A stretch of 64,000 nt of DNA from Datnioides undecimradiatus. Taxonomy: Eukaryota > Chordata > Actinopteri > Lobotiformes > Datnioididae. Under the pieces are notes generated by a model. That model saw only the letters and a list, made by a program, of their open reading frames with translations, was not told the origin of the DNA and did not search any database. The position numbers were made by a program, and so were the translations under genes. Below are positions 48,012 to 60,256 of the stretch, in pieces. Positions within the stretch are counted from its first letter, which is position 1; each line of letters opens with the position of its first letter. The DNA is taken from assembly GCA_008933995.1 (NCBI GenBank), contig WARS01000043.1, positions 4,477,501 through 4,541,500 of the forward strand, read 5' to 3'.

Positions 48012-48528
48012 GTAAGAACACTTTTATTCGTCCTGACCCGGGACGGTTTCTGCCTCTTACCGTCACTGCTGGCTGGTGTAGTTTAGATAACATTAACAAC
48101 AGACAGACCTCTGATCACAACACTGGTTTCATCTCCCCGAGGGTCCCTAACCTCACTTTTGCAGCCGATATCTGAACATTTCCCCCCCGTTTAACAACTT
48201 TATCTCCCCCTCAGACTCTCTCATGTTCCTTTTTCTTCAGTGGTCCGTGAATCAAAACGTCTCGCAGCTGAAAACCCGCCGCCCGTTGAAGCTGAGCCTT
48301 TCATACGCGCTTCAAACACCAACCGCTCCCCCCTCCTCTCGCCCCCTCCCACGCTGTGCCTCTCCTTTCCCATGCTCCCCTCTCCCTTTCTCCCCAGTAT
48401 CTTAATCTGTGTCGCGTTTGCTAACCTTGATGTTCCCCTCGTTGGCCCGCAAGGTTCAAAGTCTGCCTTTAACTCCAGGAAAACAGAGAGGCGCCGAGGC
48501 ACACGGTGACCTTTCATCCAGTCCGGTC

Positions 48529-48531
<3 letters not shown>

Positions 48532-48561
<30 letters not shown>
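48532..48561. repeat. GT array in intron 3
   Basis: Uninterrupted (GT)15. Confidence 0.95.
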
Positions 48562-48563
<2 letters not shown>

Positions 48564-49304
48564 GTATTTCTCTATTTCTAAGGACCACTTGTCCTTAACA
48601 GAATAGGAAGGACAGTTAAAATCCTGCAGACTGAGAACATTTTGCCGATTCAAGGACTTTGTGCAGGAATTAAATTAGTTTTTGGGCGACGATTTATACG
48701 AATTATAATATGTTTTCAATTCGGTTTCAGTCAGAACACGATCACAGGCAGTTAGGGTGGTTAGAGATAGTGTTAGGGTTAGGTTAGGAGTATTTATTAA
48801 GGTTAAACAAAGGAAAATAACATTAGAAAGTTGTGCACACAAACAGGGAAAAGCCCAGAACAAGATTCAAACTACTGCCAGTAATCAATGAGCAGTTACT
48901 CACAGTGAAAAGTTAAAAGACAAAGGAAATTACAGTAAAATTATACAATATAGTTTTTAAAAAAGGTTTTAAATGTGATCTTTTATGTAAGAATGATGTA
49001 CTTTTAACCCAAAACTCAACTGTTCCACAGTTTACGCCCCAAAGGTCCAGTTTAAAGTCAGTCGCTCTTCAACTCGGGTCCTATTTCCTCAAGTTTAGCC
49101 ATTAAATCAGCTGCTCCTGTTCGATCCGGGGACGTGGCGACATCCACAAGTTAAACTCTGGACTTTGTCGCTGTGATGTTGACACGTTTCCAGATCGTAC
49201 AATAACGTTTTAAAGAAGCGACGTGCAGAACCACAGGAAAGTGTTGTGATAGGCGAGTTGAGGTGTTGGGATGAAGGATTAAAGTCCTCATACGTTTAGT
49301 AATC

Positions 49305-49307
<3 letters not shown>

Positions 49308-49358
<51 letters not shown>
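49308..49358. repeat. GT array in intron 3
   Basis: About 50 bp, followed 45 bp later by a run of about ten C. Confidence 0.95.
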
Positions 49359-49359
<1 letters not shown>

Positions 49360-51837
49360 TCTTGCAGCACGTGCTCCAGTTTACGTGTTTTGCTTGTTTT
49401 GAGCCCCCCCCCCGCCTCCTCACACAGTGCTGCTGGATGCCTCTCTCTGTAGGCCCCTCCATCATTCGCTGAACCAGCCTTCTAAGAACAGGCCTTGTTT
49501 TCCTCTCCTCCTCCTCCACCTCTTCACCTCCTCCACCCCCCGTTATCAGCCCCTGCCTGCACCTGAACCGCCTCCCCCCTGCAAAAACAGCAAACCTCCA
49601 TCTCATCGCGCAGGAACAACAAATTGCCGTGTCTCTTTACAGTGAATATCGTGCCCTACTTTCCCCCTCGGTTCGCTCTGCTGTCAGAAGAAAGCAGGCC
49701 TGCGCTCTGCTCTGCAGCTTAATTGAAGCAGGAAGCTATTTCACTGCAATAAACGACTTATGATTACCGCTGTAATGCGGCCTTATTGCACTTGTCAAGA
49801 TGAATCCAGCGCGCTTCCTTAATTTGACTTAAATTTCTTAGCGAACGGTGCTGCTTACAGGGCTTTCTTGCGCGCTCTGATTTGGCGGCGCTCGACAAAG
49901 ATACCATTGTTCGGCGGCCGTGAGTCACGGCGGACGGTTGAATACCAAACAGCGTAGAAATGCACCGAGCTGCGCTGCCGTGCCATGTTGCAATTACACA
50001 CCGAGTCGCGCTATAAAACAAGTCTGTCAGTGAAGTCGGAGGAGGTTTGCTCAGCTCCACAATGAGAGGCTGGGTGTTGAGCAACAGCTGTGGTTCAAGG
50101 AAGTGAACCTGGTGAACAAGAGGACTCAACAGGACCTCCTCAAGCAGAAAGCTGATGGTGCTTGAAATGCAGGGAGCGGAAAAGGTTGAGTTGATGTTGA
50201 TAATGACGACAAGTTGAACGGAGAGCAGCAAGACAGCGCCCCTATGAGTTTAGCTTCTGTGGTTTTGAGTAAATTGTCTTCGCAGCTGTTTGACGGTGGA
50301 AAGAAGCGCGAGGACCTCTGTGATTTCCTGAGCTCCATCGGGTCGAAACATGTGTAAACATGAAAACACGATGCGGGGAAAGTGAAAACAGAGCAAAGCA
50401 TCCGGTGTTATTCAGCAAAACCATATTACATTTGACCTAAAGTAGACTTCACCTGTACTGGTACCTGGTAAAGACATTGTGAGTTAAAGTCAGATCACGT
50501 CACATGATCACTGTCAGCATATCGAGCAGTGCGCCGAAGAGTTTTAGGGACGATCGACCGAGTCGTGGCGACTTTTCCCATTAATAGATTGGGCAAACCG
50601 TTGCTCATCTCAGTTGCAACAAGGCTCAGAGATCTCAAACGTTACGATGCTCGAGGGTCAGGGCTCAAACTTGCCTGACCTGTTGAGATGCTGCGGTCCT
50701 GCTGGGCTCTGCGGGGTTAAGGAGCTGGGACCACGTCTCATGTTGTACCTTGATGTTTATTTAAGGCTGCACCACCTCTGTTGGCGTCATTACAGGATGT
50801 GATTGGCATCAGACGGACTAATGACCAGAAGGAAGGGGGCATTCCTTCCAAATTGGTGGAAATGACTGTAATGACCGTAGATGATGGCTCAGTACGGGAA
50901 TAAGGACAGTTTGGCAGTTGAGGAAGCCAGAAACAACGATAGCTGTTGCCGTGTGGCCAACGCTACGCTGGCATAGCAACAGCAAAACAGGACGCGGAGG
51001 GACAGAACGGGTTGTGTTGCTGGAGGTATTGTTTAATCCAAAACATCGAGTCAGTGACACGGAGAGGTCAAGCCACCAGATGCCATCACTTTCGCTGTTG
51101 TGTTGCAAAACACTGTGGGCCCGACACATGCCCGCCCTGCCGCCGGTTCACCTTGAAGGCTCCTTGGTGATCAGTGAAGAACGAGCGGCGGCTGGTTATT
51201 CAGTTACGCCTGCAGGCAGTGAAGGTCAGATGAGTCGGTGGATCGGTGGATGGTTGCTGTTGTACAGAGAACCTGATTAACCACAGAAACCCCCTCCATC
51301 AGGATCACATCGTGTCAGCTTGAGCTCTTTGCGTGCATGAAATCTAAGGGAAATATCGGTTTTCTTACCACTAAAAGGTAAAAATGCAGGTGATCTGAGA
51401 AGAACATTGATGCAAACAGAGCAAATAAGGAAGTAATGGTGTCGAGTTTACTTTAAACTTCCAGTTTGATGCAGTTTTGTCCTAAAAGAGACGTTTCTAC
51501 TTCAGCTAAAAGGGTTTTTGAGCTTAAATACAACACTAAACATCCCAAAAAGTCAGTAACTGTTTGTGCTCTGCACGTTACGGGGCCGTAAATACCAATA
51601 AGGTACGTTTTACTGCTGCAGTAACCGCTCGTGATCCTTTCGTGTGTCTTTCCAGCTTGTTTTTCCTCAAATGCTGCAGGAGTCGAGCCGAAAAAAGTCT
51701 CTTCTGTCCCCAGACACACGGCGGCTCAGTCGCCTGGTTGTTGCTTCGTTCCTCCGACAGCTGGCAAGATAACACACTTTCCCAAAAGTTCCCTCACACG
51801 CACACAGCTCCCTTATTCTGTCACACAACCATATACG

Positions 51838-51878
51838 ACTACCTCCACCTCCTCCACCACCACTACTACTACTACAGG
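51838..51878 (+). repeat. CCA/CTA trinucleotide tract
   Basis: CCTCCACCTCCTCCACCACC followed by ACTACTACTACTAC. Not coding. Confidence 0.85.
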
Positions 51879-52855
51879 CTCTACCTCTGTCTCTATCTCT
51901 GCTGTTTCCACCACAAACTCTGGAATAATTTCCCCCGGGCGTCGTCTTGGTTCGCCTCCAGGCAGCAAGTTTGTGACGAGCACGACAAGTCGAGCCTCTT
52001 CTCGCTTTGGGGGATTCACAGCTTTCTATATCTGAAGTCATGAGATACCTGAATATCACTTACACGTCAGGATCATTTCCCTAAAAACTACAGAACAACC
52101 TGTTTTATTTCCCGCTCAGCATCGAGCAGAAGTCGTCCTGCAGGCATTTGACACGAGGAACGTGATTCAAGTATCGCTTGGGAAAGTTGCTTTTACCTCT
52201 GACTCATGCAAGTCATCATAAATGCAATGAAGACCAGCTGCTCGTGTTGCATTCATGGACAGATCGGGGCCATTTTGGCCGTTTCTGACTTCCTGATCGT
52301 TAACCGACGTCTCTTTCCGTTACTGTTACTGCTCACCTGTAGCAGCCGCTCAGCTGCACTCACACCAGAGCTTTCTGAGTGTAAATGCTGTTTACATCCC
52401 TGCAGGTGCCTTTAGTTAACACCACAGCTCCTCTGTGACCTGCTGGGTTTCTTTTTTTTCCGGTTTGGCCCGGTTGGTTAGCGCTTTCCCGCCTGCTTCT
52501 TTCCAAGAAATGAGAAAAAAATCAACTAGAACTAAAACAATGCTTCGTTCCTGCAGACTGACTCATTTCCAAGTTTCACAACGACTCAACTCACTTCCCT
52601 CTGTTTTTTTTTAAATATTCACTGAATGATTCATTTATCTGAAATGCAGCGTCTCTGAGCTCTGCAGCGTCTCTGAGGCCGAGAGCAGAATATTTCTCTT
52701 AACTGTGTATAAATCACATCGCGCTGCATCCGCGCTCCGCTCGCGTCGTGTAAACGATCAGCGGCAGAAATAGCAACCTGACATTCACGTCCGCTCACAC
52801 AGAAAAAGCCTGGTGTAATAACGTTGTGCTGTTTACTCGACTGAAGCTGCCAGAT

Positions 52856-53024
52856 GTGTGTGTGTGTGTGTGTGTGTGTGTATGGGTGGGTGTGTGTGCG
52901 TGCACACGCTTCATCCCCTATTTCCATCAGTTGAGTAGTTCACTGTCACATGACCGCTGTCACCCATGTGTTGGGGCCTGAGTGTGACGCTGCCCTCTCC
53001 TGGTGACGAGTGATATTGCAGTTT

Positions 53025-53067
<43 letters not shown>
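52856..53067. repeat. Two GT arrays in intron 3
   Basis: GT at 52856-52881 and 53029-53067. Confidence 0.95.
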
Positions 53068-53069
<2 letters not shown>

Positions 53070-53747
53070 CTGTGTCAACTATTATTGCCACATTAAAGAG
53101 ACAATTTATTTATTACCCATCAAATTTGAATTTAACATATCAACCAATCATAACTCAGTGCATTTGCAGCCCTTTAGATTGATTTGTGTGTAATTTCATT
53201 AATGTTTGTTTATGCTCAGACTATAACTTTCATATATTTAATGATTTGACATGTTATAAATACATTTCTGCATTAAAACGACCTGATCTTGTCTTTGATC
53301 TCGTTAAAATGTGTCTTTAAATTGAATTAAAAGCTTGAAAATGGATTTGGGAAAACAGATTTGTAATAAGTTTTTAGCTTCCTCCTTTAATTTCTCTGTT
53401 AAATCACAGCGTTTTTCATTCAGTCTGGTCACACGGTGATTGCGTCCCATCAAAGCGCCCTCGCAGACGTATCAAATATAATTCTGATGAATCAGTGAAC
53501 AGTTTAATCTGAAGCAGCTCATTTAATCTTTAAACATCTGAAACTGGAGCTGATTCTGTTTCCTTCTTCCTGTTCGACTCACGTCTCAGGTGCACCCACA
53601 GTTTGCTTCCTGCTTTTATTTACACGTGTCAGTGTATTTGCTCCCTCGTCACGTGTGCTCACATTGATTTAAGTCTCTGCTCGTGTGTTTTTGTTTATGA
53701 CGTGTCTGTTTTGCAGATCCCTCTGCTTTCTCTAGTGTGTGTGCATA

Positions 53748-53863
53748 TGTGTGTGTGTGTGTGTGTGTGTCCCACCTCAGAACAAGGCCTCCATTGATGC
53801 TGCCAGTGGAGCTCTGGAAGGCGTCCAGAGTAGAGTAGAGTAGAGCAGCAGAGAAGAGTAGAG
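53748..53863. repeat. GT array and GTAGA repeat
   Basis: GT 53748-53770; pentamer GTAGA repeats at about 53826-53863 with one interruption. Confidence 0.9.
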
Positions 53864-54789
53864 CTGTTCGAGGGGCCCGGATGCTTGCAGGAAGGCTTTC
53901 AGTGTTTCGCACAGACACAAACCTTCAGTCTCCTCTTCACTGCGCTCAATGGGACTCTCAGAGGAGCATCATCACGCACTCCCAGCCAAGTTGGCTCGCC
54001 CACAAAGGGCCGCGGTGGCCCCATTAGCGATGCAGCCGATCGTCCTGTCAGTCATTTGACCCAGATAGTATTGTGCGGTTGCAGCCAGCTCTGTTGGGTG
54101 GTAATGTTGTACTCATTAAAGCATTACAGTAATATACAACGATGGTGGTGTAAATAAAGCGATGACCCCTGATAATGATCTGCAGCTTTATGCTTAACGC
54201 GTCATCATGATGCCACAGTTAAATTACAGAAAATTCTGGTTTCTGATTGGCTCCAGCTCCTGTTTCAGCGTTTCATTGTGGGATATTGTCATTGGTTCAC
54301 ACCAGTTGCCTCCTCCTGGATATTTGACTCATTGACTTTTCTGAGAAACACAGATTTTAAAACCTAGATCTGAGAACATCTTTTCTGGTTTCAACCAAAC
54401 GTTTAGTCTTTTAACTTTCTAATTAACATCATGCTGAAATGCATCTTTGCTGATGTAATTACCTTCATTACCTTTATAGGTTTACGTACAGAGGCAGTAA
54501 CTTTGAGTTTCAGACTCACTGTGGGTTCACATTTTGAGCCTCGGATGTCCTGAAAACCCTCTTTTACTTTGAAAATAATGCAGCATTTCCCAATTTGCAG
54601 CTCTCACTAATCAAAACAACAACTCAACAATGAAATTATCATTTAAAATTGAGCTTTTTCCTCATTTTCATTGCTTCCAGCACAGATTAATCTGTTTACA
54701 AACAGTCATGTGACTACAGTCACCGTTCCCCAAGAGATGAGGACCTCCAATATGACCGCCAGAGAGGGTGTGTGTTGCATTAAGTGAAA

Positions 54790-54811
54790 CTGTGTGTGTG
54801 TGTGTGTGTGT
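54790..54811. repeat. GT array in intron 3
   Basis: (GT)11. Confidence 0.95.
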
Positions 54812-55199
54812 CCTTTGCTGTAAAACATTTGGGAAGACCTGGATCTCCTCCTGCTCCAATCCTCATTCCCATCACATCTGTATTTCCTCCATCGTCTCCT
54901 CCTGGAGCGAACGCCGCGCAGCTTAGCGGGGGATTTTCTCCCTAAGCTGATTTATATCAGCTGATAGCCCTGTCATGAAGCTAGGCACTGGGATGAATGG
55001 ATGAATAGACAGATGAGGGAAAAAAAAGGGGGGGAAGCAATGAAAGGATAGCGAGGAGCCGTTGTGTTAATATCCATTTGAAAGGTAACACCAAGGGAAG
55101 CGTTCGTGAGGAGCTTTATTCCGATTCCTCTCTTTATCTTAACCGTGGCTTCCTGTTTGATGTGAAGGAGTGAGAGGTGACAGAGAGCATCAAGGGAGA

Positions 55200-55440
55200 G
55201 GACAGAGTTGATGGAAGAGCACATAGGTGTTGATGAAGATGAGGGGTTGGAGGGGAATGGCGAGAAAAGGGGGATAGGAGCAAAGATTTATGGGTGGAAG
55301 GGAGCGAAAAGAGGGGATGAGGATTAAAGGCAGTGAGGATGGAGATGGAGAAGAAGGGAAGAGGATGAGCAGACGTCAGGAAAGAGAACGTGTCGAGGGA
55401 TTGACGGGAGGATGAAACAGTGAGGACGGAGGGTGCAGCA
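55200..55440 (+). repeat. Purine-rich tract
   Basis: A/G-rich (GGATGAGG, GAAAAGAGG words), about 500 bp before exon 4. Confidence 0.75.
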
Positions 55441-55942
55441 GAAGCCTCATTCCACCGTTATTACAGAGAGAGAAACGACTGAATCCAACTCTTTAATGGG
55501 AAACGTGGATGTGCCATGTAGCTGTCAGCTTTAGGGATGTGATAGATGTACAGTATGGTAACCTCGCGGCCTCCTCTGCACATTATTCCCTTGTACAAAC
55601 ATCCATCTGCGGCGCGTTAACGGGCGACAGAGTAAAGATTAAAAATCGTGACGACGGAGCCGAATGTTCGTCTCAAACCTCGGTTTCTTTGTGAATAAAA
55701 CGTGTAAAACAAGTTGAAGTGTTACTACAGACGTATGTTTCAGACCCGCACGCTCACTTACCTTCACATTCTTACTAATATGCTTCTATTTGGTGCTCCT
55801 AAGCTACAACATCAAGACTAATCTTAATCCTGGTTGTCGTTTTAAGTCGTCGAGGACTTGAATATTGCATTTGAGAACAACGGGACACCACACCGCTGTG
55901 CTACATATGTTGGACGCTAACGTGCAAACTCTTCCTCACCAG

Positions 55943-56068
55943 CTGAAGAAGCTGCTGCTGACCCCTCCCAACGTGCCCGCGGGCATCGACGCACACAAAG
56001 ACAGACTCCACGGCCATCGCTACGGCAACAGAAGCCTGCACCTACGGCCGGTCAGACCTCTGGTCAAG
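55943..56068 (+). CDS. ppargc1b: ppargc1b exon 4: LKKLL nuclear-receptor box
   Basis: The acceptor is CTTCCTCACCAG and the donor is AAG|GTGAGG. The exon is 126 nt, 42 codons, phase 0-0. It begins LKKLLLTPPNVPAG, and joined to the preceding PSL it gives PSLLKKLLLTP. This is the main LxxLL docking helix of PGC-1 proteins (human alpha SLLKKLLLAP, human beta SLLQKLLLA). The rest is basic and His/Arg-rich (HGHRYGNRSLHLRPVRPLVK) and poorly conserved. The intron before it is 7.9 kb. Removing this symmetric exon would delete most of the docking motif without a frameshift. As I recall, a human PGC-1beta isoform lacks the equivalent segment. Confidence 0.95.
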
Positions 56069-58645
56069 GTGAGGCAAGGCATGACTGTGAATACCCGTGG
56101 AGTTAATAAAGGTAGAAGGAGCTGGTTAACAGTAAAAGTTTAATGTGATTGAATTCATTCTGCAGTAAAACCTGCAGCCTTCCTCCGTCGAGTGGAACCG
56201 ACGCAGTTTCTTCTGTTCCAAACACAACTGTGCACTCGCAGGTTACCGCCTCAGAGCTGGGGAGATAACAGAACAGTTTCTCTTTTCTCTCTCCAATCAC
56301 TTCCCCTCAGTGGCGGCGAGTTAAGGCAGAAGTAATTCACTGTTGCGTGCAGGGCCTGCAGCCAGCATCGCCGCCGCTGCAGGAGTCAGACCAATGCACG
56401 GGAGAGATATCGGGGGATTTGACTGAGATTCACTCTGACGGTGTTCACAAATTCAAGACTGGAAAACTTACAGTGATGTGGTGTTCAGGGAAAAAATAAG
56501 GTTTTGTGCTCCTGCAAATAATGGCTGATCTCTGTCAGAACCAAAGGCGTCAACGTTGAGTTGGAGCTCGAGTTTAAACCGTGACAGCAATCATGACCGG
56601 ATAGTCTGGGCTCTTTAACCTTGCGTTTCACGAGGTACATCCACAAAATCTCTTCTGAAACACTGATTACTCTTAATAACATAAGCAAACTAACTGATCG
56701 AGGCTGTTTTAACTCCCGTCGTCTGTGTTGTAAAGGAGTCTGGTGGATTCAGCAAGAGCAGATATTAATGCAGCAGCTTCAGTTTCCTGTCAGAAAGGGC
56801 TGTGAAGCAGATTTAACCAAGTAGACGAGTTGGCCGTGCTTAACCAACCCTGAACTTTATAAACTGAACATAATAAAACACTTGTTTAAATCACAGTGTG
56901 GTGAGGTTTAGCATCAAGTATCTTGGATCCACTGAAAAACTGTGGTCAGACTTTCCAAACTTTCCAAAGTCCAGCTCCGGCTAATGCAACAGTTTCCAAC
57001 TCGCAAGCGACAGATGTCTCACTTTAGACAAAACACTCTCGGAGCCCTGCGGAGACCTTCGAGCTGCCGGCCGTGACGGATGTGGTGTTGGGGCAGGAGA
57101 GGACATTTACAATGGCTACTGCTGTACGACTTAGCAGTAATTGGATAGCTGCTAGCATTGTGCTTCAAGTGGTCATTGATTACAACACCAGTCGTTTATC
57201 TAGTGCAAGCGTGAAGCGTGGTGAGCCTTCGCTCAGCCTTCTGCTCTGGCTCAAGCGGGGAGGATACAAAGTACCCACGGGATGCGGCGCCGGGATAAGC
57301 CAAGCCTGTATCCATCACACACACCCTTCTAACCTCGCCGTGGCCGGGGGTGCGTATCTTTGTGTGTGTTTGAGCTTCAGAGTAGTGTGGCTTTGCCGTG
57401 GCAGATGGCGGGAGTATTGACTGACGGGGCAAGAGGGCAACAGTGAATCATAGTCTCTCTCTCTCGCTCTCTCTCTGTATGAGTAATATGGAATCAGCCA
57501 TTTCATCGCAGCTGCACACTGAATCATCCCTCACAACGTCAGAAGCAGAAACGTTCTGCTGTGTTCTCCGCGCTCCTGTATCCAGGGCAGGAAATTGAAG
57601 ATACACCGTCCAATTTGTTCATTGGCCTGTTTCTGATATGGGCAGGTTCATCCTTCTTGCTCCCATGAACAGCCGTGGACAGTGTGATGAGATGTTTGCA
57701 GCGCGGCTACAGTGGAGCTCGATAGAAAATGAAAAATTGTTTCATCTAGAACATCGATAGCAAATGTCAGGGTTTTAGTGTCGGTTCCTCAGAGTCAAGG
57801 CTGTTTTTCTAAGGTTGCCATTTGGTATTGATTATCCATCGACAGGAGCTCAGACCGTGTTGCATTAGGCATTCATGAACGTGCACACAATCAAATAATG
57901 TTTAACACCCACATGGTTAGCACTTCGACTTGCGGCAAAGAAGGTCCTGGGTCCGATTCCCGACCGGGTCCTCTCTGTTTTGACTTTGTATGTTCTTTCC
58001 GTGTCCAGGTGGGTTCCCTGCAGGTACTCCGGCTTCCTCCCACCACCCAAAAACATGCACGATAGCTGGATTGGGAACTCTAAATTGACCGTAGGAGCAA
58101 AAGAGTGTCTCTGTGTGTTGGCCTGCCTGGGTGTACCCTGCCTCTCGCCCAGTAATTGCTGGAGCCTGCAGGACTGCTCTCCTTGAAATATGTTGTTTAG
58201 TTTCCAAAAGGAGAAAATCTTCACTGTAGATTCAACAAATACCTGTAAAGTAGCTTCTGGTGGGATGTAAAGTCCAGGTGAAATTAGTTTTAATCGCATC
58301 TGCATCTTTTAAAAATTGGGAAAAACCTAAAAATGAACCTTATATACAGGCGATCACTTTGTGTCTCAGCCTCAGAAGCAGGAAAACCTGGATGCTGAAC
58401 AAGATGTCTGATCGGGAAACATACAAGAGAGGCCAAAATGACCGGTTGCCAGTGGTCATTTCAGTCAGACTCGATCATCAACTTCCTTTCGCAGCATTTA
58501 GCAGGTGTTTAAACCCAAATTCTCAGACAAGCAGGATCAAGATTACCTCTCTATGAAGGTCTTGTTGATATGTGACTCACAGTCTCTGCAGTTTAAGGAC
58601 TAACTCTCTCCACTGGTGCTCATGTTTGCGTGTCTCCATCCTCAG
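56069..58645 (+). other. ppargc1b intron 4
   Basis: About 2.6 kb. It carries a SINE-like repeat (57910-58180) and a short CT run near 57451-57475. No coding sequence was recognised. Confidence 0.9.
57910..58180 (+). mobile_element. SINE-like dispersed repeat with tRNA-type head
   Basis: ATGGTTAGCACTT resembles a tRNA A-box region. About 40 bp later, GGTCCGATTCCCGACC fits a polymerase III B box (GGTTCGANTCC). The body, with TACTCCGGCTTCCTCCCACC, AAAAACATGCACGATAG and CTCTAAATTGACCGTAGG, matches a high-copy repeat I know from many teleost genomes. The 3' end fades after GCCCAGTAATTGCTGGAGCC, so the copy is truncated. It sits in intron 4 in the sense orientation. Open frames within it are not genes. 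Confidence 0.78.
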
Positions 58646-59705
58646 AGTGACCTCCCTCAGGAGCGGAAGCCCCGAGCGGTGCGTCCGGCGGGCCGCCTGT
58701 GCACCGAGCTCCATCGCCACCTCACCACCGCTCAGGACTCCGAGGACACCCCGGCCCCAGACACAGAGGAGGACGAAGAGGAAGAAGAGGACGAGGACAG
58801 TGAGTCGGAGGAGGACGAAGAGGAGGAAGGGGAGGAGGAAGAGGAGGAGTCTTCCAGCAGCGAGGTGGAGGGCGTGGCGGTCGTGGATGCGGCCCCAGCT
58901 GAGCCAGCCAAGCCTCAGTTCAGCTCAGAGAAAGAACTGCACTCGGTGGTGGAGCTGATCACATACATGCACACCTACTGCCTGCCCACACGCAAGCAGC
59001 AGGGCTGGGAGCGCAAAGACCGTGACCTGCAGAGGTCTCGGGCCAGACCTGAAGCCCCGCGCCCAGCCGCCACAACCTCTCACAGCAGAGTTGTCTTGGT
59101 GGCTACTCCTGGGACTAGCGGGGGCTTGGCCGGGGCAGGAAACGCTGCCCCAAGGAGGCTTCCCTTTGCAAGGCGAAGGGAGATGAAGGCCAACTCCCTT
59201 CTCCGTGAGCTCCTGCAGCAGAGCAGCTCCTTCGATGTGAGCAAGCCTTACAGACTGCACAGCCCTCCCTACTCCCACTCCCACAGCCCCAACAGAGGAG
59301 GGGTATCTGCTCCTTCTGCCCTGGCTAAATCAGCCCCAGCACCCTCCCCCAGCTCCGCCCCCCCTAAATTGGAGCTTCGTAAAGACTCTTCCTCCCCTGA
59401 GAGGAGAAACAATTCCTCTGAGGCACCTCAAAGCCCGGAGGAGACACCAGAGGACAGCAGCTCCTTCTCGGTTCGACGCTCCCGACGTCTGGCCTCCTTC
59501 CCCAGCCGCTTCGCCAAGAGGCTGAGGCCTGCACGGGCGCGGGAAGGAGAGGGGAAGGACAAACAGGAGAAAGACGAGGGACGAGCAGCGGTCAAAGTCC
59601 TGCCGACCCAAGCAGGAGGGGGAACCACGACGGAGATGCAGCTGGAGCAGCTAATGTCAAGCGATGCCGGCACAACGGATTCGACCAAACCCTGCTGCCA
59701 CAACG
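58646..59705 (+). CDS. ppargc1b: ppargc1b exon 5: large exon with acidic tract and LRELL box
   Basis: The acceptor is CATCCTCAG and the donor is AACG|GTGAGA. The exon is 1060 nt, phase 0 in, 1 out. In order (exon residues): RLCTELHRHLTTAQ near 17-30 (human beta RSCTELHKHLTSAQ); a Glu/Asp/Ser tract at about 39-75; ELITYMHTYCLPTRK at about 102-116 (human LIRYMHTYCLPQRK); SLLRELLQQ with LRELL at 186-190; FDVSKPYRL just after; a Pro/Ser-rich linker; and VRRSRRL near 276-282, followed by a basic stretch. LRELL is a second nuclear-receptor box. The acidic tract sits before YMHTYCLP, whereas the long glutamate run of human PGC-1beta lies after the LRELL box, so the low-complexity tract has shifted. 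In-frame sequence 58616-58645 is intron. Confidence 0.97.
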
Positions 59706-60256
59706 GTGAGATGGGCCAAAAAAGACGCAGGCTGCATTCAAACGCTAACATTAGCTGCTAATATTAGCTTTTATTTGCATGATTCAGTCAAACTATTCAC
59801 GTTTGGTGCATTGTTTGGCTGTCTGACCGTCCTCTGAGCTGACACCGAGCTGCTGCACTGCAATCATGACAAATGTGACAACGTGGATGATTCAGGATTT
59901 ACTGAACGTCCTTGGAGATGAGAGCGTTGTGATATAAGACACATATACCGTAGCTCTGACGTGTCGCCATTCAATTCATAAACATATTCCACGAGATCCG
60001 TACCAGAGCTGAAACAATGTGACTGCTGATCACACTGATTATTAAGAGCTGAGTCACAGAAGAGGTGAGAAACTACCAGAGCCGAGAAGGTTACAGGACA
60101 CGAACACAACAGACACACACTTGCACACACACACACACACACACTTGCACACACACACACACACACACTCTCATTCTTACGAAGGCTCACAGGCATCTTT
60201 CAAGCATGCATTTAACGTGATGCATGGTCGTAACTGGCGTTTCATTCTGATTGCAG
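59706..60256 (+). other. ppargc1b intron 5
   Basis: 551 bp. Its only notable content is the interrupted AC array at 60115-60169. Confidence 0.88.
60115..60169. repeat. Interrupted AC array in intron 5
   Basis: AC runs split twice by TTGC. Confidence 0.95.

Larger units (their letters stand above)
48012..55942 (+). other. ppargc1b intron 3
   Basis: About 7.9 kb. It has GT arrays at 48532, 49308, 52856, 53029, 53748 and 54790, a trinucleotide CCA/CTA tract near 51838-51878, a GTAGA pentamer repeat near 53826-53863, and a purine-rich stretch at 55200-55440. A strong-looking but unconfirmed acceptor occurs at 48240. No further coding exon was recognised. Confidence 0.88.

Noticed and set aside
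49427-49645. Proline-rich open frame after CTCTCTCTGTAG, a possible extra exon in intron 3
   Set aside because: C/T-rich low complexity, no donor in a sensible position and no similarity to PGC-1 proteins.
51864-52030. KLWNNFPR-like peptide resembling the LWNSLP end of LINE ORF2
   Set aside because: Only one short block matches; no neighbouring LINE motifs were found.
53826-53863. GTAGA repeat considered as a telomere-like or satellite array
   Set aside because: Only about six units; a simple pentanucleotide microsatellite.
57917-58305. Minus-strand open frames of 96 and 146 codons
   Set aside because: They translate the antisense of the SINE-like repeat.
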